Shown: piece by piece, positions 33,884-47,290 of the stretch
Position numbering within the stretch: the stretch's first letter is position 1
How the letters are laid out: each line of letters starts with the position of its first letter
NCBI RefSeq assembly: GCF_001610875.1
Contig: NZ_CP011272.1
Span: 186,001-250,000, forward strand
Direction of reading: 5' to 3'
From: Pirellula sp. SH-Sr6A
GTDB taxonomy: Bacteria; Planctomycetota; Planctomycetia; Pirellulales; Pirellulaceae
DNA length: 64,000 nt
Notes under the pieces: generated by a model
What the model was told of the DNA's origin: nothing
The model's input: the letters and a program-made list of their open reading frames with translations, nothing else
The model's database searches: none
Translations under genes and position numbers: made by a program

Positions 33884-36859
33884 TCAATCCAGATAGCGAA
33901 AATCGACGCTCGCGATGAGCAACAATGCGAACCGCTCCCACTCGTCCGGCGTGTCTCTCGATATCCATTCACGAGCTAATGCGACCTCACCAGCGGTTGC
34001 GGATCGGGAAAGAAGCCAGCGGAACAGTATTTCAATTCGCTCCTCGATGGAACGATCGGCAGGAGCCGCAGATCCGTTCGGTGCAGCCAGCTGCTTCGCC
34101 ATCGACTCGGCACATTCTCGCGTAAACGGACTGTTGAGAATCGCTAACGCTTGAGGAGCAACCGTACTGACGTAACGCTCGCCCGACGAATAGCTGGGAT
34201 TGGGACCATCGAACTCGGTGAACAGCGTGGGTAACGAATTGCGAAACCAAGGTCCGTAAACAGCTCGGAATCGTTCTCGGTGCTGGAAGCCATAATCCTC
34301 CTTCACCGCTTTGAGACTGTTCATCGAAAGAACCACGGACAAATCGAGAGATCCGCTCAGTCCCAACAACGTATCTCGTATCGATTCCCCGCTCATTCGC
34401 TTCAAATGGCGACGCCCAAAATACTTGTTGTCCGGATCCAATGCCTGATGCTCAGGCATCTCGGTAGCGCTGCGACGGTACGCATCCGACATCAAAATCT
34501 CACGAACCAACCATTTGGTCGACCATCCACGCTCCATAAATTGAGTCGCGAGCCAGTCGAGTAGTTCGATGTGTGCCGAGGATTCACCTGTCGTTCCGAA
34601 GTTATCGACCGAGGGGATGAGCCCTTCCCCCATCAACCAATACCAAACGCGATTGACATAAACGCGCGCCGTGAGCGGATTCTGTCGGGATGCGATCCAT
34701 GCGGCCAATTCCAGCCTCCCATTGCTCTCGGCGGCTAAAGTGGGCGCGTCGGAAACCTCGACACATCGTAGAAATCCTCTCGGAACGACGGCCCCGAGCG
34801 AGTGAACTGACCCACGCACATGGATGGGGATATCTTTTGGCTCAGGCACAGGGATCAATCCCATCGACATGGGACGCTGAGCCAGTAATGCTGCCGCCTC
34901 TTTCGCCTTTCGCTCCAGTTCCGCGATCTCTTTCTTGATGGCTTCGATTTCCGATTCCGTCATCGCGGTACCCGGAGGTGTGACCGGTGCACTGGCTTTG
35001 TTGGGTCCATCACTGAGAAATTGAACGGCATCGACGATGACATGACCATCCGCATTTTCATTGGTGATCGTTACCGTGGCTTTTCCACCTAACTCAAACG
35101 TGAACTTGCCAAGGGAATGCCAAAGGCCATCGACCTTGGGTGCAACTTTTTGATTCACGTGAACGACGTCTTCCCCGTTGGCGCTCCAGATCCGCACCTT
35201 GGTCCGGGTGGATCGGTTCGCACTGGCGGTGTAAGCCATACGCAGTTCGTATTCCCCAGGGGCCATTTCCGCAGGTTCGAACACAATCGATTTCACATCG
35301 CCTCGATCGTTGTCGTCATGCAGATAACCGCTACCCACGTAAGGCTTCACGAAATCGGATTCGACCCACTTCCCAATCCGGCGAGCATTCTGTTCATCCA
35401 GCACCAGACCGGGCAACTCGCTCGGTTTCACGATGCTGGACGACGTGGCGGGAGTACTCAATTTCGACTTGAGAGTCTCGAGTTGCTTCTTCCACTTCTT
35501 GGCGTCCGCATCCGCTTGGAGAAATTGAGCCTCTTCGTGATCCGGCAAGGGTAGCGGCCGGCGGACCCACTTCGAAACGTTGTCGTGCTCGATCCCTTTC
35601 GAGGACTTTAAAATGCCTGCCAACGCGTAATAGTCGCTGGTGGGAATCGGGTCGAATTTGTGGTCATGGCATCGGGCGCAGCCCAGCGTCTGGCCCAAAA
35701 AGGCACGGCCTAGCACTTCGATTTGCTCATCGATGAAGTCCATCTCCAATTGCTTTTTGTCCTGCTCCTCCATGTTGGTATCACCGAGAACCAACATCGT
35801 GGTGGCAATCCATTGTTGCTGACGGTCTTGAACCGATGGAGCGTCCATGAGATCGCCCGCAATCTGCTCGCGAACAAAACGGTCGTACGGTTTGTCCGCG
35901 TTGAAGGAGTCGATCAAATACTGGCGATAACGCCACGCATCCTCGAAGACCAATCCTCGCAAGGTAAGCGATTCGGAAAAACGAATCACATCCATCCAAT
36001 GCCTCGCAAAATGCTCACCAAATCGAGGCGACGCTAACAACTCATCGACCAAACGACGGTACCTGTCTTCCTCCGTTCCCGTCGAGCCCAAGCCTGACAT
36101 CTCCCCTGCGGATGGAGTCCGGTCTTCGCGATCTCTCGAAACAGTCCAGCGCCGCACGTCGTCGGCGGGAAGATCCGACAGCGGCCGCAATCCAGTCAAA
36201 TCGAGATGCACGCGTCTCGAAAGGGTTTCCAACCCCGCTACCGGCGATGCACTAAGGGCATTCTCTCGTCGCGTTCGTTCCAAAAAAGCATCGATAGGGG
36301 AAGTAGCGACTCCTGGAGGAACCACCACCTCCGATGCGATAGGTCTGTACGACCAATGCGATCGTGCGTCGTCCAGCGACATTCCCACCTGTGGCGTGCG
36401 CCCCGCCGCTTTCGGAACGCGAGGGTCCCTTGCCCCCGAGTTGATCCAACGTTGCAAAATCGCAAGTTCGGACTCGCTTAGCTTTCCATCGGGCGGCATC
36501 CGAAGCTTGGGATTTCGATAGGCAATCGCTTCGAGGAACAAACTCTTCTCGGGAGATTTCTCATCGATGGCGGGCCCGGAGTCGCCTCCCTTCGCCCAAT
36601 CCAATTTCGAATCCAAACTCAATCCCCCGCTCACCTCGGTTTCATGAGAATGGCAGTCGAGGCACTTCTCGATCAGCAGCGGCCTTACTTTCGACTCGAA
36701 AAAGGCCTCAGCCTCCTTCGCATCAACCTTCACGGGTTCGGACGCAGGCGGATCTACAACCTGCGCCAACGCGAGATCGCAAGGGAAAAGGACAATGGCA
36801 ATCGATGCCAAAGCGACGGCGCCGTACCTGGACGCCGCCCTTGGAACTCGAACACTCAT
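33884..36859 (-). CDS. Planctomycete cytochrome C / DUF1549 / DUF1553 protein
   Basis: 991 residues with a signal peptide (about 1-33). The planctomycete-type cytochrome c motif is KCLDCHSH (C66, C69, H70), with a distal Met candidate in LRMPPDGKLSE. DUF1549 follows at about 180-390 (PIDAFLERTRREN; FARHWMDVIRFSES; QTLGCARCHDHKFDPI, a second CxxCH). An internal golvesin/CBM-like domain lies at about 490-615, and DUF1553 at about 700-960 (ARVYVNRVWYWLMGEGLIPSVDNFG). Such proteins are presumed periplasmic redox or polysaccharide-processing enzymes; no reaction is established. It starts 9 bp after the Gly/Ser-rich lipoprotein gene, so the two form an operon. Confidence 0.9.
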   Translation of the reverse strand: MSVRVPRAASRYGAVALASIAIVLFPCDLALAQVVDPPASEPVKVDAKEAEAFFESKVRPLLIEKCLDCHSHETEVSGGLSLDSKLDWAKGGDSGPAIDEKSPEKSLFLEAIAYRNPKLRMPPDGKLSESELAILQRWINSGARDPRVPKAAGRTPQVGMSLDDARSHWSYRPIASEVVVPPGVATSPIDAFLERTRRENALSASPVAGLETLSRRVHLDLTGLRPLSDLPADDVRRWTVSRDREDRTPSAGEMSGLGSTGTEEDRYRRLVDELLASPRFGEHFARHWMDVIRFSESLTLRGLVFEDAWRYRQYLIDSFNADKPYDRFVREQIAGDLMDAPSVQDRQQQWIATTMLVLGDTNMEEQDKKQLEMDFIDEQIEVLGRAFLGQTLGCARCHDHKFDPIPTSDYYALAGILKSSKGIEHDNVSKWVRRPLPLPDHEEAQFLQADADAKKWKKQLETLKSKLSTPATSSSIVKPSELPGLVLDEQNARRIGKWVESDFVKPYVGSGYLHDDNDRGDVKSIVFEPAEMAPGEYELRMAYTASANRSTRTKVRIWSANGEDVVHVNQKVAPKVDGLWHSLGKFTFELGGKATVTITNENADGHVIVDAVQFLSDGPNKASAPVTPPGTAMTESEIEAIKKEIAELERKAKEAAALLAQRPMSMGLIPVPEPKDIPIHVRGSVHSLGAVVPRGFLRCVEVSDAPTLAAESNGRLELAAWIASRQNPLTARVYVNRVWYWLMGEGLIPSVDNFGTTGESSAHIELLDWLATQFMERGWSTKWLVREILMSDAYRRSATEMPEHQALDPDNKYFGRRHLKRMSGESIRDTLLGLSGSLDLSVVLSMNSLKAVKEDYGFQHRERFRAVYGPWFRNSLPTLFTEFDGPNPSYSSGERYVSTVAPQALAILNSPFTRECAESMAKQLAAPNGSAAPADRSIEERIEILFRWLLSRSATAGEVALAREWISRDTPDEWERFALLLIASVDFRYLD

Positions 36860-36868
36860 GCTTCGCCG

Positions 36869-38944
36869 CTACTTGAGAAGAGATTCAATGGCTTCGACTT
36901 TTTCAGTTCGACGGCTGGAAAGAAGCTTGGATGCCTCCGCCCCAGCGATAGCCTCAAAGAATTCCCGTCTCTGAGCATCATCGATGAATCCCTTTTGATA
37001 ATAGAAATTCACTTCACCTAGTTTTCCAAGCTGCGAGATCTTTGTGTCGGCCAGCAACTTCGGCATCCGGTTCTTCACCACCGCATCCTGGGTCAAGCGA
37101 TCGGGCATAGGCTGGAGGGAGATGATTTCCGCCGACTTCTTGGCAACCGAATCCGCCGCGTCTTCTACCCCATCCTCCTCTTTCTTCAATCTCGCCCTCG
37201 CAACTGAGACACTCACCAGCGGTTTGGAAGACGCGATGACTTTGATTTCTTTCGGATCCTCTGCCATGTGAAGGACTTTGACTCGGGCCGTGTTGTTGAC
37301 GATTCCCGTTCTGCGATTCAATACGATCTCGACATCAAAGACCATGAGAGCATCGTATCCACCTTCCTTCGAACGGGCGATCAAGTTCGCTTGCGTATCC
37401 GAGCCGATGTATTCCAAGCATGGTCCAAGAGGCGTCACATCCCCTGGAAGCTCGAAATCTTCAGCAACCCACTGAGGGGACGGCATCCTCGAGCCTTGCC
37501 CTCCCGGCATGGAGCCATTGAACCCGGGACCTCCGAAACCATTCGGTGCACCGGGGCCAAATCCAGATCCCACCGGTAGCTCCTCGCCGGAGCCAAACTG
37601 GCCCGGTGCGCTTTGACCAAAGTTCCCGCCTCCAGAATCTTGCTCGGCTGAGCCTGTGAACCCGCTGAGGCCACTCGCGATAGACCCGACGCCAGGTCCC
37701 CCACCCCCCTGTTGAAAGCGGAATGGCTGAAGGGTTGGGGTGCCGCTTTGACTGCCGCCCAAGTCTCCTCCTCCGAAAGCACTGTTCTCGCCGATGCCTG
37801 GTCCGCTACCCGACTCGCCATATAGATCACTGCCTGAGTTGCCAAAGGAGCCTGGAGCTCCGAAACCATTGCTTCCTGGCATATTGTTACCCGGCATGCG
37901 AGGTTTCCCTTTGTACGAACTCTCTTGAAACGCGACGGTCCACTTTCCTTCCGAATGGTGCGACCCAAACGCTTCGATCACGCGGGTCGCAAGCTCTCCT
38001 GCTGCATCGGTAAGCGGTTTGGCACCCACAGCCAAGGAAGGTTTGGCGGCACCAGGAGGCGCGATGCCCCCCTCCGCCCCATATCCTCCACTGCTTCCTC
38101 CTTCGCTACCGATGGATCCTGGCCCTGAACCACCTGCTGCACCGCCTGCTCCACCACCGCTCATGATGGATTGCAAATCGGTACCGATCGGCTTCAGGCT
38201 GGTCGCATTGCTCGGGTTGTCAAGCACCAACCCGACTGCGATCTTCATCCCTAGCACTGGACGTTTGTTCGCCGTGGACCAACGGTAAAGGTCCGCAATA
38301 TTCATCGACTCTGCGTCATCGGATAAGAGAGACTGAGCGCTGAGCAAATCGTACGCGCGATTCCAATTCCCTGCCTCAAAGGTTAGCTTCGATCTTTCCT
38401 GGAACGACAGCTTCTTCGCCGCATTCGCAGAACCTCCCCCCATCAAACGGGATAACATCGCTGCCTCAGCTCCTCCCATTCCGGGTAAGAGCCCCCCACC
38501 CGCGCGATTCCCTTGCGCTCCATATCCCGCACCACCCGCGCTGCCAAAACCAGGAGCACCATATCCAGGCTGATCGCTACCGGGAGGAATGTATTCGGAC
38601 TCGCCGCCGTAGCTCCCACCTCCGTTGTAGGCCGTCTCTTCACTCCCATAGGAGGAACTGCCAGACTGAGAACCTCCTGACTGTGCGCCCGCCGAGGAGC
38701 CGCCCGGATACCCCGCGGAGCTGCTCGCCGACTCGCTGCCGTATCCCGACCCAGACGAGGAAATTTCCAAGGAAGCCGTTTCGCTGCCTCCGGAAGCAGC
38801 CCCCCCACTCGAACTCGATTCGGTAGGCGTCGAACCACTCGCCGCGGTCGAAGTGGCAGGAGCTGGGGGAGTAGGACTGCTCCCACATCCCGTCGACAAC
38901 ATCCCCAACCCAAACGTTGCGATCCAAGCCCATGAACGATGCAT
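36869..38944 (-). CDS. Gly/Ser-rich lipoprotein of unknown function
   Basis: 691 residues. Lipoprotein signal with lipobox STGC and lipidated C20. Residues about 25-165 and 265-490 are low-complexity Gly/Ser/Tyr/Pro stretches. Between them (about 170-265) is a short helical domain (SFQERSKLTFEAGNWNRAY, RWSTANKRPVLGMKIAVGL) resembling a TPR-like pair. The C-terminal 200 residues look folded: an alpha/beta segment (YDALMVFDVEIVLNRRTG) and a helical end (NFYYQKGFIDDAQRREFFEAI). Family not recognised. Its operon with the DUF1549/DUF1553 cytochrome gene 9 bp downstream suggests a shared envelope function. Confidence 0.8.
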   Translation of the reverse strand: MHRSWAWIATFGLGMLSTGCGSSPTPPAPATSTAASGSTPTESSSSGGAASGGSETASLEISSSGSGYGSESASSSAGYPGGSSAGAQSGGSQSGSSSYGSEETAYNGGGSYGGESEYIPPGSDQPGYGAPGFGSAGGAGYGAQGNRAGGGLLPGMGGAEAAMLSRLMGGGSANAAKKLSFQERSKLTFEAGNWNRAYDLLSAQSLLSDDAESMNIADLYRWSTANKRPVLGMKIAVGLVLDNPSNATSLKPIGTDLQSIMSGGGAGGAAGGSGPGSIGSEGGSSGGYGAEGGIAPPGAAKPSLAVGAKPLTDAAGELATRVIEAFGSHHSEGKWTVAFQESSYKGKPRMPGNNMPGSNGFGAPGSFGNSGSDLYGESGSGPGIGENSAFGGGDLGGSQSGTPTLQPFRFQQGGGGPGVGSIASGLSGFTGSAEQDSGGGNFGQSAPGQFGSGEELPVGSGFGPGAPNGFGGPGFNGSMPGGQGSRMPSPQWVAEDFELPGDVTPLGPCLEYIGSDTQANLIARSKEGGYDALMVFDVEIVLNRRTGIVNNTARVKVLHMAEDPKEIKVIASSKPLVSVSVARARLKKEEDGVEDAADSVAKKSAEIISLQPMPDRLTQDAVVKNRMPKLLADTKISQLGKLGEVNFYYQKGFIDDAQRREFFEAIAGAEASKLLSSRRTEKVEAIESLLK

Positions 38945-39216
38945 GGCGTTAACTCCCGTGATTTGCTGAAAACCTTCCGCGGCAAGCTCCCATTATCCGT
39001 CGTCGCAAACCAAATGTCCACACTACGCAACCACCCCTCACCACTCCTTTCCTCTCTTTCTTTCTCCAGGCGAAAAGCTCAAACTCACCCACCGCAAGAA
39101 TCACATTGAAAACGGGATTTTTCTCCCGCATGTGTCGAATTCAATCGCCCCCGTTCGATCACAATCGAACCCCGATACGAATCCACTCCAACCCAATACC
39201 TTCTAAGGAAACACCT

Positions 39217-39644
39217 ATGCGCGTCGCTGTCTTGGTCAAAGCCACTCCCGAATCCGAAGCGGGAATCATGCCGGACGAAAAACTGTTGGCTGCAATGACG
39301 GCCTACAACGAAGCGCTCCATCAAGCTGGAATCCTGGTAAGCGGAGACGGACTCCATCCCTCCTCGCGAGGATTTCGCATCCGATTCTCCGGCGATCAAC
39401 GCACTGTCATCGACGGCCCGTTCGCCGAAACGAAAGAACTTGTGGCTGGCTTTTGGATCTGGGAAGTGGATTCGCTCGAACACGCGATCGAATGGGCGAA
39501 GAAATGCCCCAATCCGATGCCCTCGGACTCCGAACTCGAAATCCGCAAGATCTTCGATGCCGCCGACTTCGGGCCTGAATTCACGCCGGAACTTCAAGCC
39601 CGAGAGGAACAACTCCGTATGGAGCTGGAATCGAGGGGCGGAAA

Positions 39645-39648
<4 letters not shown>
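39217..39648 (+). CDS. YCII/DGPF-domain protein
   Basis: 143 residues from ATG 39217 (AAGGA upstream); an in-frame extension 5' of it is not family-like. The YCII/DGPF family motif is [22 protein letters not shown] at the centre, and the N-terminus [16 protein letters not shown] starts the ferredoxin-like fold. Such proteins are small cytosolic dimers, often encoded near ECF sigma factors; none is adjacent here. Function unknown. Its stop codon TAA overlaps the metH stop TAG on the other strand (39645-39648), so the two genes converge with no spacer. Confidence 0.85.
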
Positions 39649-43349
<3,701 letters not shown>

Positions 43350-43466
43350 CGGAAGGAATGGATCTTCAAGGGATCAAATGGGCCATCAAAGTGTGCCACA
43401 ATTTTAGTGCAAAAGCCTTGCTTTGATATCCCCAACCCGCGAAGGAGCTACGCCATTCACCTAAAA

Positions 43467-45704
43467 CTAGAGCATTCCAAGCCACTTTCTGCCGATCCAG
43501 AACGCGCTGAGCAACCCGATCAAAAGGGTCATAACGATTGGATGAGCCCAAAGCTGCCAACGTTTGGTCACCAAGGGGGGATCTGGTACACGCAGCAGTA
43601 GCTCGCCAAGTTCCCCTACTCGATCGATGGAGATGGACTCTCCCTGCGTGACTTTCGACAGCTCCTGGAGCACTTTCGGCTTGGCCGCCAAACCGACTCG
43701 CTCCTCGGCGCTCCCTTGGACAAAAAACTCCGCCTCCAACGTCTTGGACGACTCGGACGATGCGATCAAAACGCGATGCTTTCCGGCTTCCCGCACATCA
43801 TAGCTTCCTTCGAACAACCCCCAACTATCCGTCCCCGCGCTCTGAAGCGTCAGCGCGGTCGATCTCCCTGTCGGTGTATCGATCTTCGTGGTGACCGTCC
43901 CCTTGGACAAGGGCTCCCCCGCATCGCTCATGACGTTTGCTTTCAACATCAATCGCTGACCCAAAGACGGTGAATCGGGACTGTAATAAAAACGAATCGT
44001 CTCCCCTTTGGCCATGTTTCTCTGATAAGCCATCCACCGGACAACTTGCCCCCAGAATCGATAGTGGTAACGGTCCTCGACTCCACGGCGCCATCGCCAC
44101 GCTCCATCGGTCCCCATATAAAGGACCTTCCCTGCACCGAAGGTCTTGGTCACGATCAACGGTATGCGCCCAAACTCATTCGCGGACTCTTGATGCACCG
44201 CCAATGTCTCTGTCCCCGCCTTGGCTCGCAATACCGGAGCGAACCACTGAAACCCCGGCAAACCAGACCAGACTTGTAGATTGTCCTCCTCGGTGTCCGC
44301 CAGCTTCGTGAGCAAGCTTCTGCGTCCCGACTCGGTCAACTCCAAGTGCATCGCTAGCTTCGAGCCCGTACCCGTTGGATTCGTTTCGTCGAGGACAACA
44401 GGCAGCAACGGATCCAGCGGCGATGACAAGAATGTCGACTGATACCCCATGCTACCCGGTAAAAAAACAAGCCCCGTGGCTTGGTACTCGACCAACCCCT
44501 TTAACTGCTGACACTGCTCCTCCGTCAATTGCTTTTCGGCGATCCCGATGTCTCCCAAAAAAACGACGTCGAACTGCGCTAGCTCCTCGGGATCCGACGG
44601 AAATTCACTGATGTAATCCCGATTCCCTCCCCCCGGCTTCTCAAGCAATGGGTGCAATAACAAACAAGCGACCTCGACTCCAGGATCGCGGGACAACGCA
44701 TTTCGCAGATAACGATACTCCCAACGCGGGGATGTCTCGATCAACAAGACGCGAAGCTTCTCCTGGCGAATGGAGATGGGGGCTTCGATGCTGTTGTTCT
44801 CCCTCAATCGCTCGTCGGGATGCGGCGGGATGGTGACCCGGATTGTGTAATCTCCCGGCTCTTTCGGCGTCCAAGAAACCGAATCGGTAGTTCGTGACAT
44901 GGGCCTGACCCGAACCTCTTTGGTCTCCTTGTCCCCATTGCTGAACTCAACCGTCACCTGCGCCACGTGATCGCGCGACAACGAGGACTCGATCGTAAAT
45001 GGAATGCGCAACGCTTTGCCTGCCACACCAAACGTCGGTGCATCCAAACTGATCGCCTCCAGATCTGGCAAACGTGTTTCCGATCCGAGGGGCACGGAAA
45101 AAATGGGAATGCCTCTCGAACGAAAACGAGAGGCTAACTCCACAGGCGGTTTGCCCCGATTCCAATCTCCATCCGAAACCAACACGACCGCTTGCACATT
45201 CGAATCGCGATCGAGCACCCCTTCCAACGCATTATGGATGTTGGTCCCACCGCTCGAACTCGCTTCCGTCCCCGCCGCATCCCCTGTAGCGATCGACGGA
45301 AATCCCTCCGCGGCGACCTGGAAACGATTGGAAACCCTAGACCAAAACTCCGGATTCTCCAAACCCTTCGCCACTTTGGAGCGACTTTGAAGCTCTCCGC
45401 CCGTCGCATCCGCGCTCAAGACGTCTTGGGTTTCCATACTTCGGGAACGGTCGACCAACACAACCAAGTTCGGCCTTTCTGTAGGACGGTACTCTGTCGT
45501 CCACTCGGGCTGCTGTAGCAAGAAGACCAATCCGCCAATCGCGGCCAGCCGAACCCCTTCCAGTACTAAAACAGCCTGCCGAAATTGACTTCTCTTCCAG
45601 TTCCAATACCCAAGCCCAAACGCCATTGCGAGGGCAAGAAACGAGACCGCGATCATGGCGGTGCTGCTGGAAACGGAGAGGTAGGAGGTAGGGGTGGGAT
45701 CCAT
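43467..45704 (-). CDS. Membrane VWA-domain protein
   Basis: 745 residues from ATG 45704; an ATG 10 codons further upstream is also possible. Two N-terminal transmembrane segments (about 13-35 and 52-70) precede a von Willebrand A domain with MIDAS motif LVDRSRSMETQ and later VVLVSDGDWNRG. A middle Ig-like part (IPFTIESSLSRDHVAQ) and a glutamine-amidotransferase-like segment (LRVLLIETSPRWEYRYLRNAL; DVVFLGDIG) follow. A transmembrane helix closes the chain (WAHPIVMTLLIGLLSAFWIG). The layout is that of BatA/BatB-like or DUF4159-associated planctomycete membrane proteins, which sit in aerotolerance-type MoxR clusters; no MoxR gene is adjacent. Function unknown. Confidence 0.82.
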   Translation of the reverse strand: MDPTPTSYLSVSSSTAMIAVSFLALAMAFGLGYWNWKRSQFRQAVLVLEGVRLAAIGGLVFLLQQPEWTTEYRPTERPNLVVLVDRSRSMETQDVLSADATGGELQSRSKVAKGLENPEFWSRVSNRFQVAAEGFPSIATGDAAGTEASSSGGTNIHNALEGVLDRDSNVQAVVLVSDGDWNRGKPPVELASRFRSRGIPIFSVPLGSETRLPDLEAISLDAPTFGVAGKALRIPFTIESSLSRDHVAQVTVEFSNGDKETKEVRVRPMSRTTDSVSWTPKEPGDYTIRVTIPPHPDERLRENNSIEAPISIRQEKLRVLLIETSPRWEYRYLRNALSRDPGVEVACLLLHPLLEKPGGGNRDYISEFPSDPEELAQFDVVFLGDIGIAEKQLTEEQCQQLKGLVEYQATGLVFLPGSMGYQSTFLSSPLDPLLPVVLDETNPTGTGSKLAMHLELTESGRRSLLTKLADTEEDNLQVWSGLPGFQWFAPVLRAKAGTETLAVHQESANEFGRIPLIVTKTFGAGKVLYMGTDGAWRWRRGVEDRYHYRFWGQVVRWMAYQRNMAKGETIRFYYSPDSPSLGQRLMLKANVMSDAGEPLSKGTVTTKIDTPTGRSTALTLQSAGTDSWGLFEGSYDVREAGKHRVLIASSESSKTLEAEFFVQGSAEERVGLAAKPKVLQELSKVTQGESISIDRVGELGELLLRVPDPPLVTKRWQLWAHPIVMTLLIGLLSAFWIGRKWLGML

Positions 45705-45872
45705 CAACAACAGTGTACTCGGAATGGCACCCATTGGAAAAAGGGGGTTCCGTATGCGAACGGAAATTGATCGAAACCCAGCCAGGACGCCTTTGGGTCG
45801 ATATACTCACCCTTCTTACGCCCCTGCTCTACGTCCCTGTTCCATTCCCTTCAGACCGGAGATTCCCCAATT

Positions 45873-45962
45873 ATGGGCTTCAGCCTCGGACTTGTTCTCG
45901 CCCTCGCAGCGGTCGTGATCTGCGTCTTTGTCGTGATCTTAGCAGCTACCCGGAAATCTTAA
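45873..45962 (+). CDS. Possible 29-residue single-pass membrane peptide
   Basis: ATG 45873 opens a 29-codon frame ending TAA at 45960-45962. The product is almost entirely one hydrophobic helix (MGFSLGLVLALAAVVICVF is its start) with a basic tail ATRKS, a typical small membrane protein shape. GGAG lies about 12 nt upstream. It overlaps the last codons of the lipoprotein gene on the other strand by 17 bp. No homologue is recognised; the call rests on the shape only. Confidence 0.35.
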   Translation: MGFSLGLVLALAAVVICVFVVILAATRKS

Positions 45963-46470
45963 ATCCGGTCGCTTCGACAGTAAAAAAGTTCAACTCGGCG
46001 TCGAATGTACCGACCCCCTGAACGATCACGTGCTGCCCTTTTTTCAGTCCGAACAATTGGTCAGCGGGACGCGCAAATGGCTTCCCTTCCTTCGACACCA
46101 ATCGGACCACGACAGTAGGAGCTTTCGCCTCTCTCGCTCGACAAAAAGGGCAGCTGTCTGCATCGTGCTTCTCGTCACCCGCATGCTCGCCATCCGGGAT
46201 CTCCGATACCAAGAACTCCGAGACATTCGGGTCGAATGTGTCTCCTTTGCCCGACCCGACCTTCGCTTTCATAACCAGAGGCTGCCCCTGAGACGGCGAT
46301 CGGACCGATTGGTCGATCGCCTGCTCAATGCTAACGGCGGAGGCGGACAAGTCTTCTTGGAGCAGGATCGTCTTGGCTTTCTCGACGAGCGGATCCGCCT
46401 TAGGACCGCATCCCGCGAAAAGAATAGCTCCCAAAAATGGAAGATAAACCAGTTTCCTGACCATGCTCAT
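45946..46470 (-). CDS. Lipoprotein with OB-fold-like C-terminus
   Basis: 174 residues. Lipoprotein signal MSMVRKLVYLPFLGAIL with lipobox LFAGC (C21). A CPFC pair occurs near residue 107, with His/Asp residues just before it (DGEHAGDEKHDADS). The C-terminal 70 residues look like an OB fold (VVVRLVSKEG; HVIVQGVGTFD; FFTVEATGF). Family not recognised. It lies 82 bp downstream of a His-rich lipoprotein gene on the same strand; both have metal-binding character, so a shared envelope role is possible (inference). Confidence 0.75.
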   Translation of the reverse strand: MSMVRKLVYLPFLGAILFAGCGPKADPLVEKAKTILLQEDLSASAVSIEQAIDQSVRSPSQGQPLVMKAKVGSGKGDTFDPNVSEFLVSEIPDGEHAGDEKHDADSCPFCRAREAKAPTVVVRLVSKEGKPFARPADQLFGLKKGQHVIVQGVGTFDAELNFFTVEATGFKISG

Positions 46471-46507
46471 TTCCTATCGATCTGGTTCGCTCTACGAAGC
46501 TACCTGA

Positions 46508-46557
46508 CTATAGGTCCCATAGGTCCTATAGATCTCATGAGTCCTATGAGTCCTACT
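46508..46557. repeat. Degenerate TAGGTCC/GAGTCCTAT tandem repeat
   Basis: The 82-bp gap between the two small lipoprotein genes is built from degenerate copies of GTCCTAT/GTCCCAT (for example ATAGGTCCCATAGGTCCTAT). It lies directly downstream of the His-rich lipoprotein stop. Heptamer to nonamer periodicity resembles other intergenic repeats in this window. Confidence 0.6.
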
Positions 46558-47074
46558 GGTTGATTTTGGGGAGCGATTCGCTCAAGCCCTTCAACTCTGC
46601 AAGCCCCCCTTCCAGGGATTCCTTGACATCGTCGAACTTCACTTCCTTCGAGTCATGCAACGTTTCGTCAATCTTGCTCATGACTTCAAACAAGGTCTTG
46701 GAAGCTTTCTCCAAGGTCTCCACTTTGGCAGCATCCATCGAGGCTGCCTTTGCAAGACCCGGGAGATCGTTCAAGTAATGTCCGATGTCGTGCAACTCGT
46801 CGTGCGCCGAATCGATTTCCCCTTTTTCCGCCGCGTCGCGAATCTTTTGGGCCGCTGCGACGGTCTTGTCAAAAACATTCTTAAGGGCCACAGCAGGTGG
46901 CTCGTTTGTTTTCACTTTGTCGCCCGCGTGATCGTGCCCCTCTTCGCCGTGCCCGTGATCATGCTCGGCACTTTCGCCGCCCGTTTTCGAAGCAGGTTTG
47001 GCATCGCATCCCACGAATCCGGACAACACGCCAGCCAATGCGATCGTCGACGCCATCAATCCAAAAAATCTCAT
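46553..47074 (-). CDS. His-rich lipoprotein of unknown function
   Basis: 173 residues from ATG 47074, chosen because the lipoprotein signal starts there (MRFFGLMASTIALAGVL, lipobox FVGC, C23); an in-frame extension upstream is basic and unlikely. A metal-binding-like stretch HDHGHGEEGHDHAGD follows at about 37-51. The rest is helical (FDKTVAAAQKIRDAAEKGE; HDELHDIGHYLNDLP; KTLFEVMSKIDETLHD), four-helix in appearance with further His. Family not recognised. Probably a periplasmic metal-binding lipoprotein, co-transcribed with the lipoprotein gene downstream. Confidence 0.75.
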   Translation of the reverse strand: MRFFGLMASTIALAGVLSGFVGCDAKPASKTGGESAEHDHGHGEEGHDHAGDKVKTNEPPAVALKNVFDKTVAAAQKIRDAAEKGEIDSAHDELHDIGHYLNDLPGLAKAASMDAAKVETLEKASKTLFEVMSKIDETLHDSKEVKFDDVKESLEGGLAELKGLSESLPKINQ

Positions 47075-47290
47075 ACCTGCAATCCTGATAGTTCGATGTT
47101 TCTTAATTCCATGCCGGGCACGCCGAGCCACTCGAGGCCTCTAATATATCAAAATGGGTCCATGCTGCGCCTGCAAATCGCGATGCGCCGCGCCGGCCAA
47201 TGCAATGGGATAGAATGCCCGCCCCGGCCTCACTAGCCTCGCCGACCTCCTGCACACCCAGTCGTGACCTGCTCGTATTCGCAACCGTCG

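Noticed and set aside
33690-33968. 92-codon frame at the end of the DUF1549/DUF1553 gene
   Set aside because: Overlaps the true gene's 3' end in another frame and has no domain.
43350-43466. Cobalamin or SAM riboswitch upstream of metH
   Set aside because: Only 117 bp are available and none of the conserved B12-box or SAM-aptamer elements is recognisable.
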